Part shown: positions 44,823 to 56,515 of the stretch, in pieces
How positions within the stretch are numbered: the first letter of the stretch is position 1
Layout: the number at the start of each line of letters is the position of its first letter
Assembly: GCA_945859605.1 (NCBI GenBank)
Contig: OX243820.1
Location: 30,067,099 to 30,131,098 of the forward strand
Length of the DNA stretch: 64,000 nt
Direction of reading: 5' to 3'
DNA from: Lumbricus rubellus
Taxonomy: Eukaryota; Annelida; Clitellata; Crassiclitellata; Lumbricidae
Program-made: the position numbers and the translations under genes
The notes under the pieces: generated by a model
The model's input: the letters and a program-made list of their open reading frames with translations, nothing else
The model's database searches: none
What the model was told of the DNA's origin: nothing

Positions 44823-47529
44823 CATTCGCTGCGTGTGAAATTCCGGAACAGTGGCGCGGTCTGTGGTACGAGGGAGACATCGGTGACGTCACGATTACGT
44901 CAACGAACATCACGAAGAAAGGCGTCTGCCTGCAGAATCTCAACGACTTCTATCTCTTCGAAAATCAGTAGGTGTCTATATTTCATTTACCATCATTCAT
45001 GACATGCTTTTTTTCCAGCGTGGGCAAAATTATTCTATACATCTATGTAACATACATGTAGACTTTAACCCTCGGGCTACCAGGGGGGGGGTGGTATCCA
45101 CCCCCCCCCCCTAGGTTTTTCCCAAATCAAACTTTTTTCGTTAGGAATAAAATTTTGACGTTTTAGGTAGCTGTAGAGGATTCGTTTGCACACATTGTGA
45201 GCTAAAATGTGTGATGATATACCATACCATTCAAAAGTTATACCCGATATACCCGAGGCACCAGGGGGGGTGGATACCACCCCCCTTAGATTATCGGCTG
45301 TATCTTATCCGTCCTTTGACATGAAGAGACACCAATTACACCATTCTGTAGAGGGAATGTGGGGCTACATTTCCATGCTCAGTGAGTTGTCTTTGGACAA
45401 CCGGAAGTGCTCAAAATAAATTAAAATCTAAATAAAGGTGTTTTATTTTCATAAAGTTTTCATGTTTTTCCTATTAAAAATTATTCATACTTTATTTCTT
45501 AAGAGAAATAAATTATGTCATTCTATGGAGGGCATTTAGGGCTATTTTGTGATACCAATTAATTTGACATTTGATGACCGGAAGTGCTCAAAATAAAATT
45601 AAATGTGTGAAAATGTTGGGTTTTTTTACAACGCAAACCGATAAGTCTGCGTAAGCGTTTTTCAGCATGTTTTACATGTTTTTTCTCTTTTTATGGTAAC
45701 TAAAACTAACTTATTACTAGTTTTTATAGTTGAATATTGGACTTTATTATATGTAAACTAATTTTAATTGAATAAATTATGTTAAAAACACACAGAATCT
45801 AATATTTTGCTTAGCGAAAGTATACATTTTGTGGAATCGACGGGTGCCTACGGTAAAAAATTCATAACTTCGGGGGGCTTTCATATATTTTAAACCTAAA
45901 TATACCATTTTGTGCAGAAATGAATGCTGAATCCATAGGTGTATTACAAGTTATGATATCTCAAACCAAACCCAAAATCCAGGGGGGGGTGGTAACCCCC
46001 CCTTTATTTCGCGAGTGCTTTAGTCGCTTCTGACTTCAGCCAATGTCTCGCATCCTCTTCCGCACTGTGCAGGGCCCGCAGGCCACCGCTGAATTTTGTC
46101 CTTGGGCACACGTTGACGATGTGCTCCATGGATTGCACCTGTCCGCACTCGCAGTCCGCCGACGACCCGAGACCCCATTTGTGCAGGATCGCGCGACAGG
46201 GACCTTGCCCCGTGCGGAAACGATTCAATAGGGTCCAGACGTCACGTGAGCAGTCGAACCCCGGCTGTCGGATAGTAGGGTCGTCCACTAGGGACTGATT
46301 GACCACTGGTGCCGACATCCAGTCTCTCCGCCACGTTGCGGATACATCGACAGGGTATTGAAGATGTCGCTGTGAACAGGCCACTCCGGGTGGGCCTCGA
46401 TCTTTGTCAGCACAGCGTCCACTGCGGCTCTGCGACGCAGTCCAGGCGGCGGTATGTTGGACAGGACTGGCAGCCAGGGCAGTTGGGTGGAACGGAAACA
46501 GCCAGTAATGAGGCGCATCGATCCATGCAACTGAGAGTCGATAATTCCCGTGTGGCTAGATCGGGACCAAACTGGGCAGCAATACTCCGCGACCGAGTAG
46601 TCAGTGTTACAAAAATAGCGTGGTAGCCTGAGGGTTAAAGCAACGGTGTAATTGCAGACCAAGGGATCCGCCAGTTTTTTTAGCGATTTTAGTGTAGTAT
46701 AGTATACAGTATCTAGTGACGACACTAACCCTAACACTAACCCTTGCCGACACTCACGACGCTTAACCTGATCCTAACCGACCCTCATGACGCTTAACCT
46801 GATCCTAACCGACCCTCACGACGCTAAACCTGACCTTAACCGCTAAACTAGCGGTCCCTTGTACTGCAATTACGCCTCTGTGAGGGTTAGTGTCGTCATT
46901 AGATACTGTATACTATACTACACTAAAATCGCTAAAAACTAGCGGTCCCGTGTTCTGTAATTACGCCAAAACGACACCATAGCTTTCAGAACACGCTTAT
47001 AGTTTCTGTGAACTATCCGTGCCTGTCTGTATGTCTATATGTCTGCGTGTATGTCGGCCTGTCCGTATTCTGTCTGCCCCTCTTCCTATCAATCTCTCTG
47101 TCTGTCCATCCGTCTTTCTGTTTGTCCGTCCGTCCGTCCGTCTGTCTCTCCGTCCGTCCATCCATCCATCCATCCATCCATCCATCCATCCATCCATCCA
47201 TCCATCCGTCCGTCCGTCCATCCGTCCGTCCATCCGTCCGTCCATCCGTCCGTCCATCCGTCCGCCCATCCGTCCGTCCGTCCATCTGTCCGTCCGTCTT
47301 TCCGTCCGTCCGTCTGTCTGTCTGTCCGTCTGTCTTTCTTTCCAAACAGCTGCAGGTGTCGTGCGACTGAATTTACGGTTGAGTAGACGTCAACAACTCC
47401 TCCTCCTCCTCCTCCTCTTCCTCCTCCTCCTCCTCCTCCTCCTCCTCCTCCTCGTGTCAGCATCGATGCCTTTGTCGACCTTTTGGGTGCGGAGCCTGGC
47501 GAGCGGCCATTAAGTCAGATGCTGATGAA

Positions 47530-47560
<31 letters not shown>

Positions 47561-50500
47561 AGTAGAGATGTTCTCCTTCCGTGTCGTGCTCGACGCCAGT
47601 TAGATGGCGCCACAATGTCGTTTTCGTGTTGCGCCAATTGCTATTTCGTGCTATCGACAATGCATTAAGAACGACTGGAGACTCTCTGATAATCAGAGGA
47701 GATCCTTCTGACGGTGTAAACTGAGAAGTAGTGGTCCTTTTCTCGCGCTTTATAGTTTACCCGGCGCCGCCGTATTTATACGAGCAATGGCGAACGTGTG
47801 TAATTATATACTCACCAAGCGATGCAATGTCCACCGTGTCTTTTATTTACGCTGTTTCAGCAGTTTATGCATGGACTAAAGAGTGGGTTTATATTGAATC
47901 TTGGTGACGTCAGATCGAAAGGTCACTCTGTCGTATTCAACAGACTGTGCAGTGACCGTGCCGTGAAAGGCGTTCTAGGTGGTGGGTCCAGCTATCTGAA
48001 ATGGCCTCCCCCCGTGCGGCTCTCATGAAAATCGCTTCGCCCTGACTCTTCTGTCTCTTCCTATCGTCTTTAAACTCGAGTCGACCGACCATGCGGCTCT
48101 GTTTGTATGCTCATTCACTTGCACTTAGTGCAGCAAACAATCAATTATAGCACGCGTACATCGCATTTCGAGATCATCCATGCATTTCACTGTAGTCTCC
48201 AACGGGTATGGTCCCAAAACACACAGAATATTCACTTAATTAGTTTCTAAAAAATTAAAGGGCAGGCCCTACATATTTTTGACGTAATTATAGTATCCGG
48301 AACAGAACCGGTTTGGTTCAGGTTTAGGGGTCTTGAGAGTCAGCTAGGGTCAGGTTAGGCGTCGTGATGGTCGGTTAAGGTTAAGTTAGGCGTTGTGAGG
48401 GTCGGTTAGGGTCAGGTTAGGCGTCGTGAGGGTCGGTTAGGGTTAGGAATGGAGTTAATGTCGTCATTCGGTCCCGGATGCAATAAGTTTGCCCATACAT
48501 TTGGAATTTAAACCATAACCCCCACCCAATAATTATACGCCCATGGACCCTTCATTGCAGACTTTGGCATTCATCGGGACTATTGGACTTCTATAGACCC
48601 GCAGGCTTGTACAGCCACAGTCCAATCGCATAGGAAATTGTGAGTGAACTATATAGTATCAAGGCAGCAGCTGCAGTGCTCGGCGTTTATACACAATCAA
48701 CCGCTGAATTACAGAGAACTAAAACTTGGACCTATTCCGACGTGGACCTGTACTGTAACACCGTTCACCCTCTGGCTGTCCCCATAAATTACATCTCTTT
48801 CGGTCTCTCGAACACTGCGAAAGGTTTGTAGAAGCAAGTCACGCGTCTCCGCATAAAAAGCTCCGACTCCACGCAGCGGTCGCGAGAAAGCAAGGCGAAT
48901 TCCCAAGTAGATAGCGACTCCGGCTGCGAGTCGCGAGTATAAAAATATAGGCTACCTCGCCCGCAGTTCGCTGCAGGGAGAAGGCGCGACGGTGCACAGG
49001 GTTGCCAGATTTCGGAAAAATTTTGTCGCGAGATTTTGAAAAAAAGTCGCGAAAATCGCGAGGTCATCGAGCTTTTCTATTTCGGTCGCGAAAATTTCTT
49101 CTGACAACTAAAAAAAAAAAAAAAAAAAAAAGGTCGTCAAATTTGTTGACGTCTTTTTTTAGTGTTTCTCGTGGAAAATACCCTTTTTTCGCTGAAAAAA
49201 CCCCAAAAGTCGCTCAAAAAGTCCAAAAAGTCGCTGAAAAAACCCAAAAAGTCGCCCCAAAAAGTCGCCGTCGCGACCGCGAGACAATTAAAAAGTAGCC
49301 CAAAAAAGCGCGAGTCGCGAGGACGAAATTTTCAGTCGCGAGCGATTTCAAAAGTCGCCCAATTCGCGCTTTTCGCGACGACCTGGCAACCCTGACGGTG
49401 CATTGAAAGTCAATTCTCATACTGGTCATAATCAAGAGACCTCCGCGGATGATGACGATTGGCCAGGCAATCAATCATAGCTACTGACGACGATGAAACT
49501 CAAAAATCCCTTGGTTCAAATGTCATTCGAACCAACGATGTTGACTTTGAAGGAAAAGCAGTATAACGTCACTGAAAGCTCTTTATTACGTCATATACCA
49601 CGGAAGACTGTTTATTACGTCATCATGCTGCAATAAATCGATTTTGTTTACGACGTCATATATAAACCATTTCATTGTCGACGTACTTTTTTTTATCTTG
49701 CAGTAGATCAATAATAAGCTGTGCCGGAAAATATTTTATCGTCGTGAAGTCATGAGCTGCGTTTAATTTTGTAACAAATATTTCAGAACTTCGCGTCAAA
49801 ATAACGACTTAAAAGCCTTAATCCATCTAGGCTATCTATAAAAGATTGAGGTTTATTTGGTTCATGCGAAGAATCAGTAGGACTAAATACTTATGATACT
49901 AGTAAAAGTGGCAGTATATACTTATCATTAAAGTGGTAGCTGTGACAATTATGACCAGTTTGATGCAAGAAGATAAGAATAGGAAAGGGAAGTGAAAGAA
50001 AGTATATTGTATTAATTGTATTGTATTAAAACATTTATAAAGCGCCTCTAATAGAGTGAACCGTTCAGAGGCGCTCCCAGTGCGCAAGACTACGAGAGAA
50101 GAAATAAGTTTTGAGGAAAGAAAATGAGGAGGAAGAGCGAGATGAATGGAAAGATAAGAGGAAAAGAGGAGATGAGGAGCCAGAAGAAGACGAAGAAGAG
50201 GAGGAGGAGGAGGAGGAGGAGGAGTAGGAGGAGGAAGAAGACGAAGAGGAGGAGGAGGAGGAAGAGATGGTGGGTATATATTCCTATCTTGGGGACATTC
50301 GTGTGGAAAATTGATCAGCTTATCCTCGTCTGGAATGAAAGGCAAAAGCGTCGCCTCCGTTTCAGTGGCAGCGCAGAAAACGCGGCCTTCGCTCGTATAA
50401 ATACATCAGTGAATGGCTGAAATTAATATCACCAAAGGCGACTTGCATGGCTCGGTAAATCAGATATAGGCCTACTCCTTTATTTAGCAAAAGCAGTTAC

Positions 50501-53500
50501 CTGCCCTTCATTTTAATTTTTATATAAAATAAATAAAATATATAATAGGTCTATAAATATAATACATATGAGAACAAGTTATCTGCCGATTTTTTATGTA
50601 TATATTTAATTATATCATTGTAATGTTGTACTTGTATATTACAATGTAGGCCAATATAGTTAAATAGGCCTATATCTACGCGTATAATAATGGTTTGTTC
50701 AAATTTGTCCTCGTGAATGTAGGTATATAAATTAAATCACATTGCCTGGCGTATACGTATAGCAGGCTACACACATGCATTAGCCGGCATAATTAAGTTG
50801 TTCAATATTATATGCAACAAATACGGTATTCAGTTATAATTATAGGCCTGAGACGAAGGATGGCCTAAACTTTGGGCGGTTTCAACTGCTCTACATTGTA
50901 TATGTATGGTGACACCTTACACCTCGATTCCTCAGCCTCTCTGTCTCTGTCTCTGCCTCTTTCTGTGTCTTGTCTGTCTCTGTCTGTCTGTCTCTGCCTG
51001 TCTCTGTCTCTCTCTGTCTCTGTCTGGGGTTTTTCTGTGTCTCTATGTCTCTGTCCTTTTCTGTGTCTCTGTCTCTGTCTGTCTCTCTGTCTCTGTCTGT
51101 CTGTCTGTCTGTCTGTCATTCTCTCTAATCCATTTCCAATTAAATTGAAATTGATGTTTCACAATAATGATCCATGGGCATTGGGTAGAGATTTTATTAT
51201 CAGACACTGTATACATGGCTGATCACGTGCTTTGCTTATAATAATTTTCTGCTTGTAATGATGAGACTCGCTTAATCCACTTAATTTTGCTGCAAAGCTA
51301 TAATTTGTAAACAAGGTTAACAAATTCAGTTAGGTGAGGAAATCACTCGTTTTTCATGTTTATTTTGGTATACACCATAGAAGAGTAACATTATGTTTCA
51401 ACCCACTTTGCACTCAATGACCCTGCGGTCAAAGGTTGAGGTTAAAGGCCATGGATGTTATTATTCTACTATAATTATAATACGCCTGTGGTACTTGTTT
51501 ATTAGATCTAGTGGTCTGCCTTTTTATTTAGCTTTCATCAGGCTAGGAAATTTATTACGTTTATAAGCTTACGTCATACGTTGTTCACGCACACGTGCCT
51601 CTGTCACCAAGCAGTATAATTTGGTAAGCTGGGAAGTAAACAGCAAGTCCTGCGATACGCTGGCCCCGTGTCCAGGACCTTGGGATTCGTCCATTGCTGG
51701 CTCAGGGCTATGCATGGGAAAGGAGATGAGCGCCTCCCTGTGTTCCTCATGGAACGGGATAGGACTTTACTTTTTATACGTCATCACTCATCAGTGGAAG
51801 TTGGGACTCGGATCTTCAAGAGTTCCGATTTCCTATTACATTAATCCTTCTGAGTTTTCTCGTCTCCCACGAAACACGCCCTGGCAGTTGTTCTGGCTCC
51901 TCTTCCTGCATGGCATCCATGCCAACGGGACTACTTTCTACTTCTAAATTTGTTCTTAGATCATTTCTTTTTTTATATCGCGTTATTTCCTTGCATATCT
52001 CTGCATCGTCTCGCCCATGCATATCAGTGAAGTGCCTTCGCAGTATTATATCGTCAAGCCATGGCAACAGTGGGTCTTGATTATCTCGATCCCAGTATAC
52101 GTCTGACATATCAATTGGATGTTGTCAGTCAATTCTTCTTCCAATTGCAGTCCAGCCGTCGCTCAATTCATCGGATAAAACGGCGCAAAGTGGAATACTA
52201 GTTCCGGTCAGTTATCCATGATATTCGCCGGTCACAACTTAATAGGAGTTGTAAAAAATGGGGAAAAACACATCGGACGAAGAAGAAGAAAAAGATCAGG
52301 ATCGCAAGAGTATATAGAAAGAAGGATAAGATTAAATATTATGAGATCAGATATAGGATAGGATAGGATAGGATAGTATAGGATAGGATAGGATAGGATA
52401 GGATAGGATAGGATAGGATAGGATAGGATAGGATAGGATAGCCTGCAAGGCCGTAGCTAGGAGGGTGTTTTGGTTGTTTGAACACCCCCAAAATGGAAAA
52501 TATTAAAAAAAATATAATGCATTTACTAGGACATGATGTAAAAACCATGAAATATAATCATGAATTAAACACCCCCGAAATGAAAATGTACAAAACAATT
52601 GAATGCATTCACTATAGCACATAATCCAAAAAAGAAATCAGGCGAAAAATGGCAAGAAAGCCATAAAAAAGGTTGTAATTTTTTTGGGACTACTAAAAAA
52701 GGTCGTCAGAAATTCTCCGCCCAAGAAACACCCCCCGAGATCAAATCCTGGCTACGGCCTTGAGGATAGGATATAAAATATAGGATATAGGATAGGATAT
52801 GATAAGGATATTCCTTAATTGAGCAATTGATATCCGTATTTCGGTGTTCAGACATTGCAATTAACATAAACAATCCAAATTAACCTGAAAAATACTGTGA
52901 AACATTCAAAGCACATACACTGTGTCCGGAAAAAAAGGGACCCATTTTCTAAATATGAAAATAAATAGTAAATATTCATCGATTTTCACAATTCAAAGAC
53001 CATTTTAATCCTGACATATTTGTCTAACATTGGTGAAAGTACAAAAGTTTTAGCCCAAATATTGACGTCATAATGACGTCATTTGCATAAAAAGTCAAAT
53101 TTAAGAGATAAATGCGCAAAATCATCAAAAATTTTAATATTTTATGATTTAATTCATCAATATTAAATGTAAGTTTAATTTTATTTTTAAATCTGAATTA
53201 TGTCAGACTGCAATTTGTGGTCAAAGTGTACAGCTTTGGCCTCAACGTAAGCTTCAAAACGGTCGCGCTAACAGCCAACAGCAGCATCGATAACCAGCTT
53301 ATCAAAATCCTCCCAGGCATTAACAATTCGATCACGGAGATCTTCAATGTCTCTTATTCTTGTGTTGTACACCTTCTCCTATATCAGTCTACAGATCTTA
53401 TTATCAGCTGGATTTAAGTGGGCGACCGTTTAGCGGCCAAAGATTAAGAGGAATGAAATCCGAGTCTCCTTAGTGAACAGTTCAACATATTGACGAACTC

Positions 53501-56374
53501 AATGAGCTGAAGCACCATTTTGTTGAAATGTGTAGGCTATAATTGTTCCGAACATTCCCGAATATCAGGCATCAATTTTATACGGAGCAGACAATCCCTT
53601 TCATAAGCTGCATTTATTTTCACTCTTGGTTCCATTAAATGGATTTCCGTTTTACCAAGAGCCAATATACCAACCGAAACCATGCATGACTGGCCGTCTA
53701 AATGAACTTTTATGCAAATGACGTCATTGTGACGTCATCATTGTGACGGGAACTTTTATATTTTCACCAATATAGACAAAAATGTCAGGATTAAAATGTT
53801 GTTTGAATTGTGAAAATCGGTGAATGTTTACTATTTATTTTCATATTTACAAAATGGGTCCCTTTTTTTCCGGACACAGTGTATATTATTCTAAATCCAA
53901 AAAAGTATTTAGATCTATAATATAATAATAAGCTTTTATCTATCATCCTTATACATGTAAATGATGAAAGTTTTTCTCATCATGCCATCTGCCGGAGGGA
54001 TTGTTGTCCTCCGTCCGTGCATTCGTCCGTCCGTGCATTCGTCCGTGCATTCGTCCGTTCATTCGACCGTGCATTCGTCCGTACATTCGTCTTTGCATCC
54101 GACCGTGCATTCGTCCGTGCATTCATCCGTGCATTCATCCGTGCATTCGTTCGTGCATTCTTCCGTCCATCCGTTCGTGCATTCATCCGAGCATTCGTCC
54201 ATTAACCCGTCCGTCCATCGTCCTTTCGTCACAAACCAAATTACGTCTATCGGTTTTTCGAGAGACGACCAGAAAGATGTTTGGGCTGCGGGGCAAAAAA
54301 ACCGAATTCCGCGAATCTCCTTCGAATCTCCATCGTCCCTCGATCGCTTCTGGATGGATGTAATTCGTTGCTTAACTTTTTCAGCAGCCGCTGACAACCG
54401 ATGAGAGTTAGACATCTACTCGACGACGATGATGTTCCAGTCACTCAGCCTCCCCCTCCCTCACTCCCTCTCTCCCTCCCTCTCTCCCTCCCTCCCTCCC
54501 TCCCTCCCCCCGACGACGACGATGACCGAAAATTACATTTGTCGGACCGACAGCGGAGGGGCGACGTAGGACGAAACGTTATACGGCGTCCGCCCTTCAA
54601 GGTACAAGAGCCGGTCAGTCAGTCGGTCGGTCGGTCAGTCAGTCGGTCGGTCAGTCGGTCGGTCGGTCGGTCGGATGAGGGGGGGGGTCCGTTGCATCAT
54701 GAGTATACGGCCCTAATTCCCCCGTCGTCCGACTCTGCTGAATGCGACCAGTAATTGAACAACTTAATGCTTAATTCAGCGCGATTTTCCGAGGTCGTTG
54801 GTCGGCGGGTCCTGAATGAATAATCCAATAGACGACGGACGACGGAGACGGAGACGGAGACGAGGGGATGGTGGGCCCTTCGCTTGCCGCCGTCATCGGT
54901 GCTATCGAGGACGGTCATCGATTGGAGACGGGAGCTCTCGCTCTCTCTCTCCATGTCACCACCGCCGTCACTTGCCTCTCAGGGAGGAGATGGAGAGATG
55001 GAAGGAGGGAGAGAAGGAGGGAGGGAAGGAGGGAAAGAGGGGGAGGGAGGAAAGGAGGTAGGATGGTTCTGTGCATGGCGGTTATGCAGAGCGAATAGGC
55101 GGAAGGAGGAGATAAGAAGGTGATGGGTATGGACGAAGAGGAGGAGGAGGAATTGGAGGATTAGATGGAGAAGACGAAGGAGAAGAAGAAGAAAATGACG
55201 AAGAGGAGAAGAAGGAGGAGGTGGTGGTGGACGAGGAGGAGGAAAAGGAGAAGAAGAAAAAGAAGAAGAAGGAGGAGGAGGAGAAGAAGAAGAAGAAGAA
55301 GAAGAAGAAGAAGAAGAAGAAGAAGAAGAAAAAGAAGAAGAAATAAACGAAAAAAGAGAAAGAAAGAAGAAAGTGACGAACGAGAAAAGCAAGAACGATA
55401 AGAAGGAGGCGGAGGAAAAAGAAAAAAGAAAGAAAAAAGCAAATGAAGAAAAAGATGATGATAATGACAACGACGATGATGATCATCATGATGTTAATGT
55501 TGACGTTGATGCTAGCGATAACGATAAAAAATAATAACGATTATGATATAGATAATAGTGATGATTGTTTTAATTATGGTAATAATAATGACGATAACAA
55601 AAATCTAAAGTGGGAACGGTAATATTGATTAGAATGGTAATAATGATGATAATAAAAACAATAGTAACAACTACAACATCAAAATGAAAAAATGCAAATA
55701 GGCCTAACGACAATAATACGATTCAAATAAATCGACGTTATAACACAGCCGAGACAGAAGAAAGGGGGCATTTGTAGCGGTGATCACTAAAAGTCCTTAG
55801 ACTGAAATGAGTAATTGGTCCGCTGAGGCTCATTCCCTCGTATACACTTTCGACTACAGACATTTATGAATCGAATTCACGTCGTCGTCGTTGTCGTCGT
55901 CGTCGTAGTCGTCGTAGTCGTTGTCGTCGTCGTTGTCATCGTCTTTGTAGAAAACCGAATCAAACGCTTTATTTAATTTGACCGGCTATCGCTTGTCCCT
56001 GCGTCTCTATTGCAGCATCGCTTTAGAATCGCACGACAGGCATTGCTGACGGACGGACGGCAGGAATGTGCTGCTACAGCTGAGCGATTCGTTCAATCAG
56101 AAACGATTGCCATATAGCATGTCTACCCGGCACTTTTTTGTAATGCTCGTTGTCGCTGACGTCATCATTATCATCATTGTCATCATTATCATCGTCATCG
56201 TCGTCGTCGTCATCATTATCAACGCCAAATGCAACAACTCCATAATTGGCATTTTATTCCAGTTTTCGTCATCATTACCAACAACAGGAAGAAGAGGAGA
56301 AAGAGAACAATAACCATCATCAGGATCGTCATCATCACTATCATCATCATCATCATCATCATCGCCATCATCAT

Positions 56375-56406
<32 letters not shown>

Positions 56407-56467
56407 TTATACACAGTCACCGTATCTGCCCCTCAACGCCTCCACCACCACCACCACCACCACCACC

Positions 56468-56515
<48 letters not shown>

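Noticed and set aside
47008..47513. Frames of 110-164 codons rich in Pro-Ser and Asp-Gly
   Set aside because: Translations of CCAT/CCGT arrays.
55165..55401. Arginine/lysine-rich and phenylalanine-rich frames
   Set aside because: Translations of the purine tract (GAA/GGA)n.
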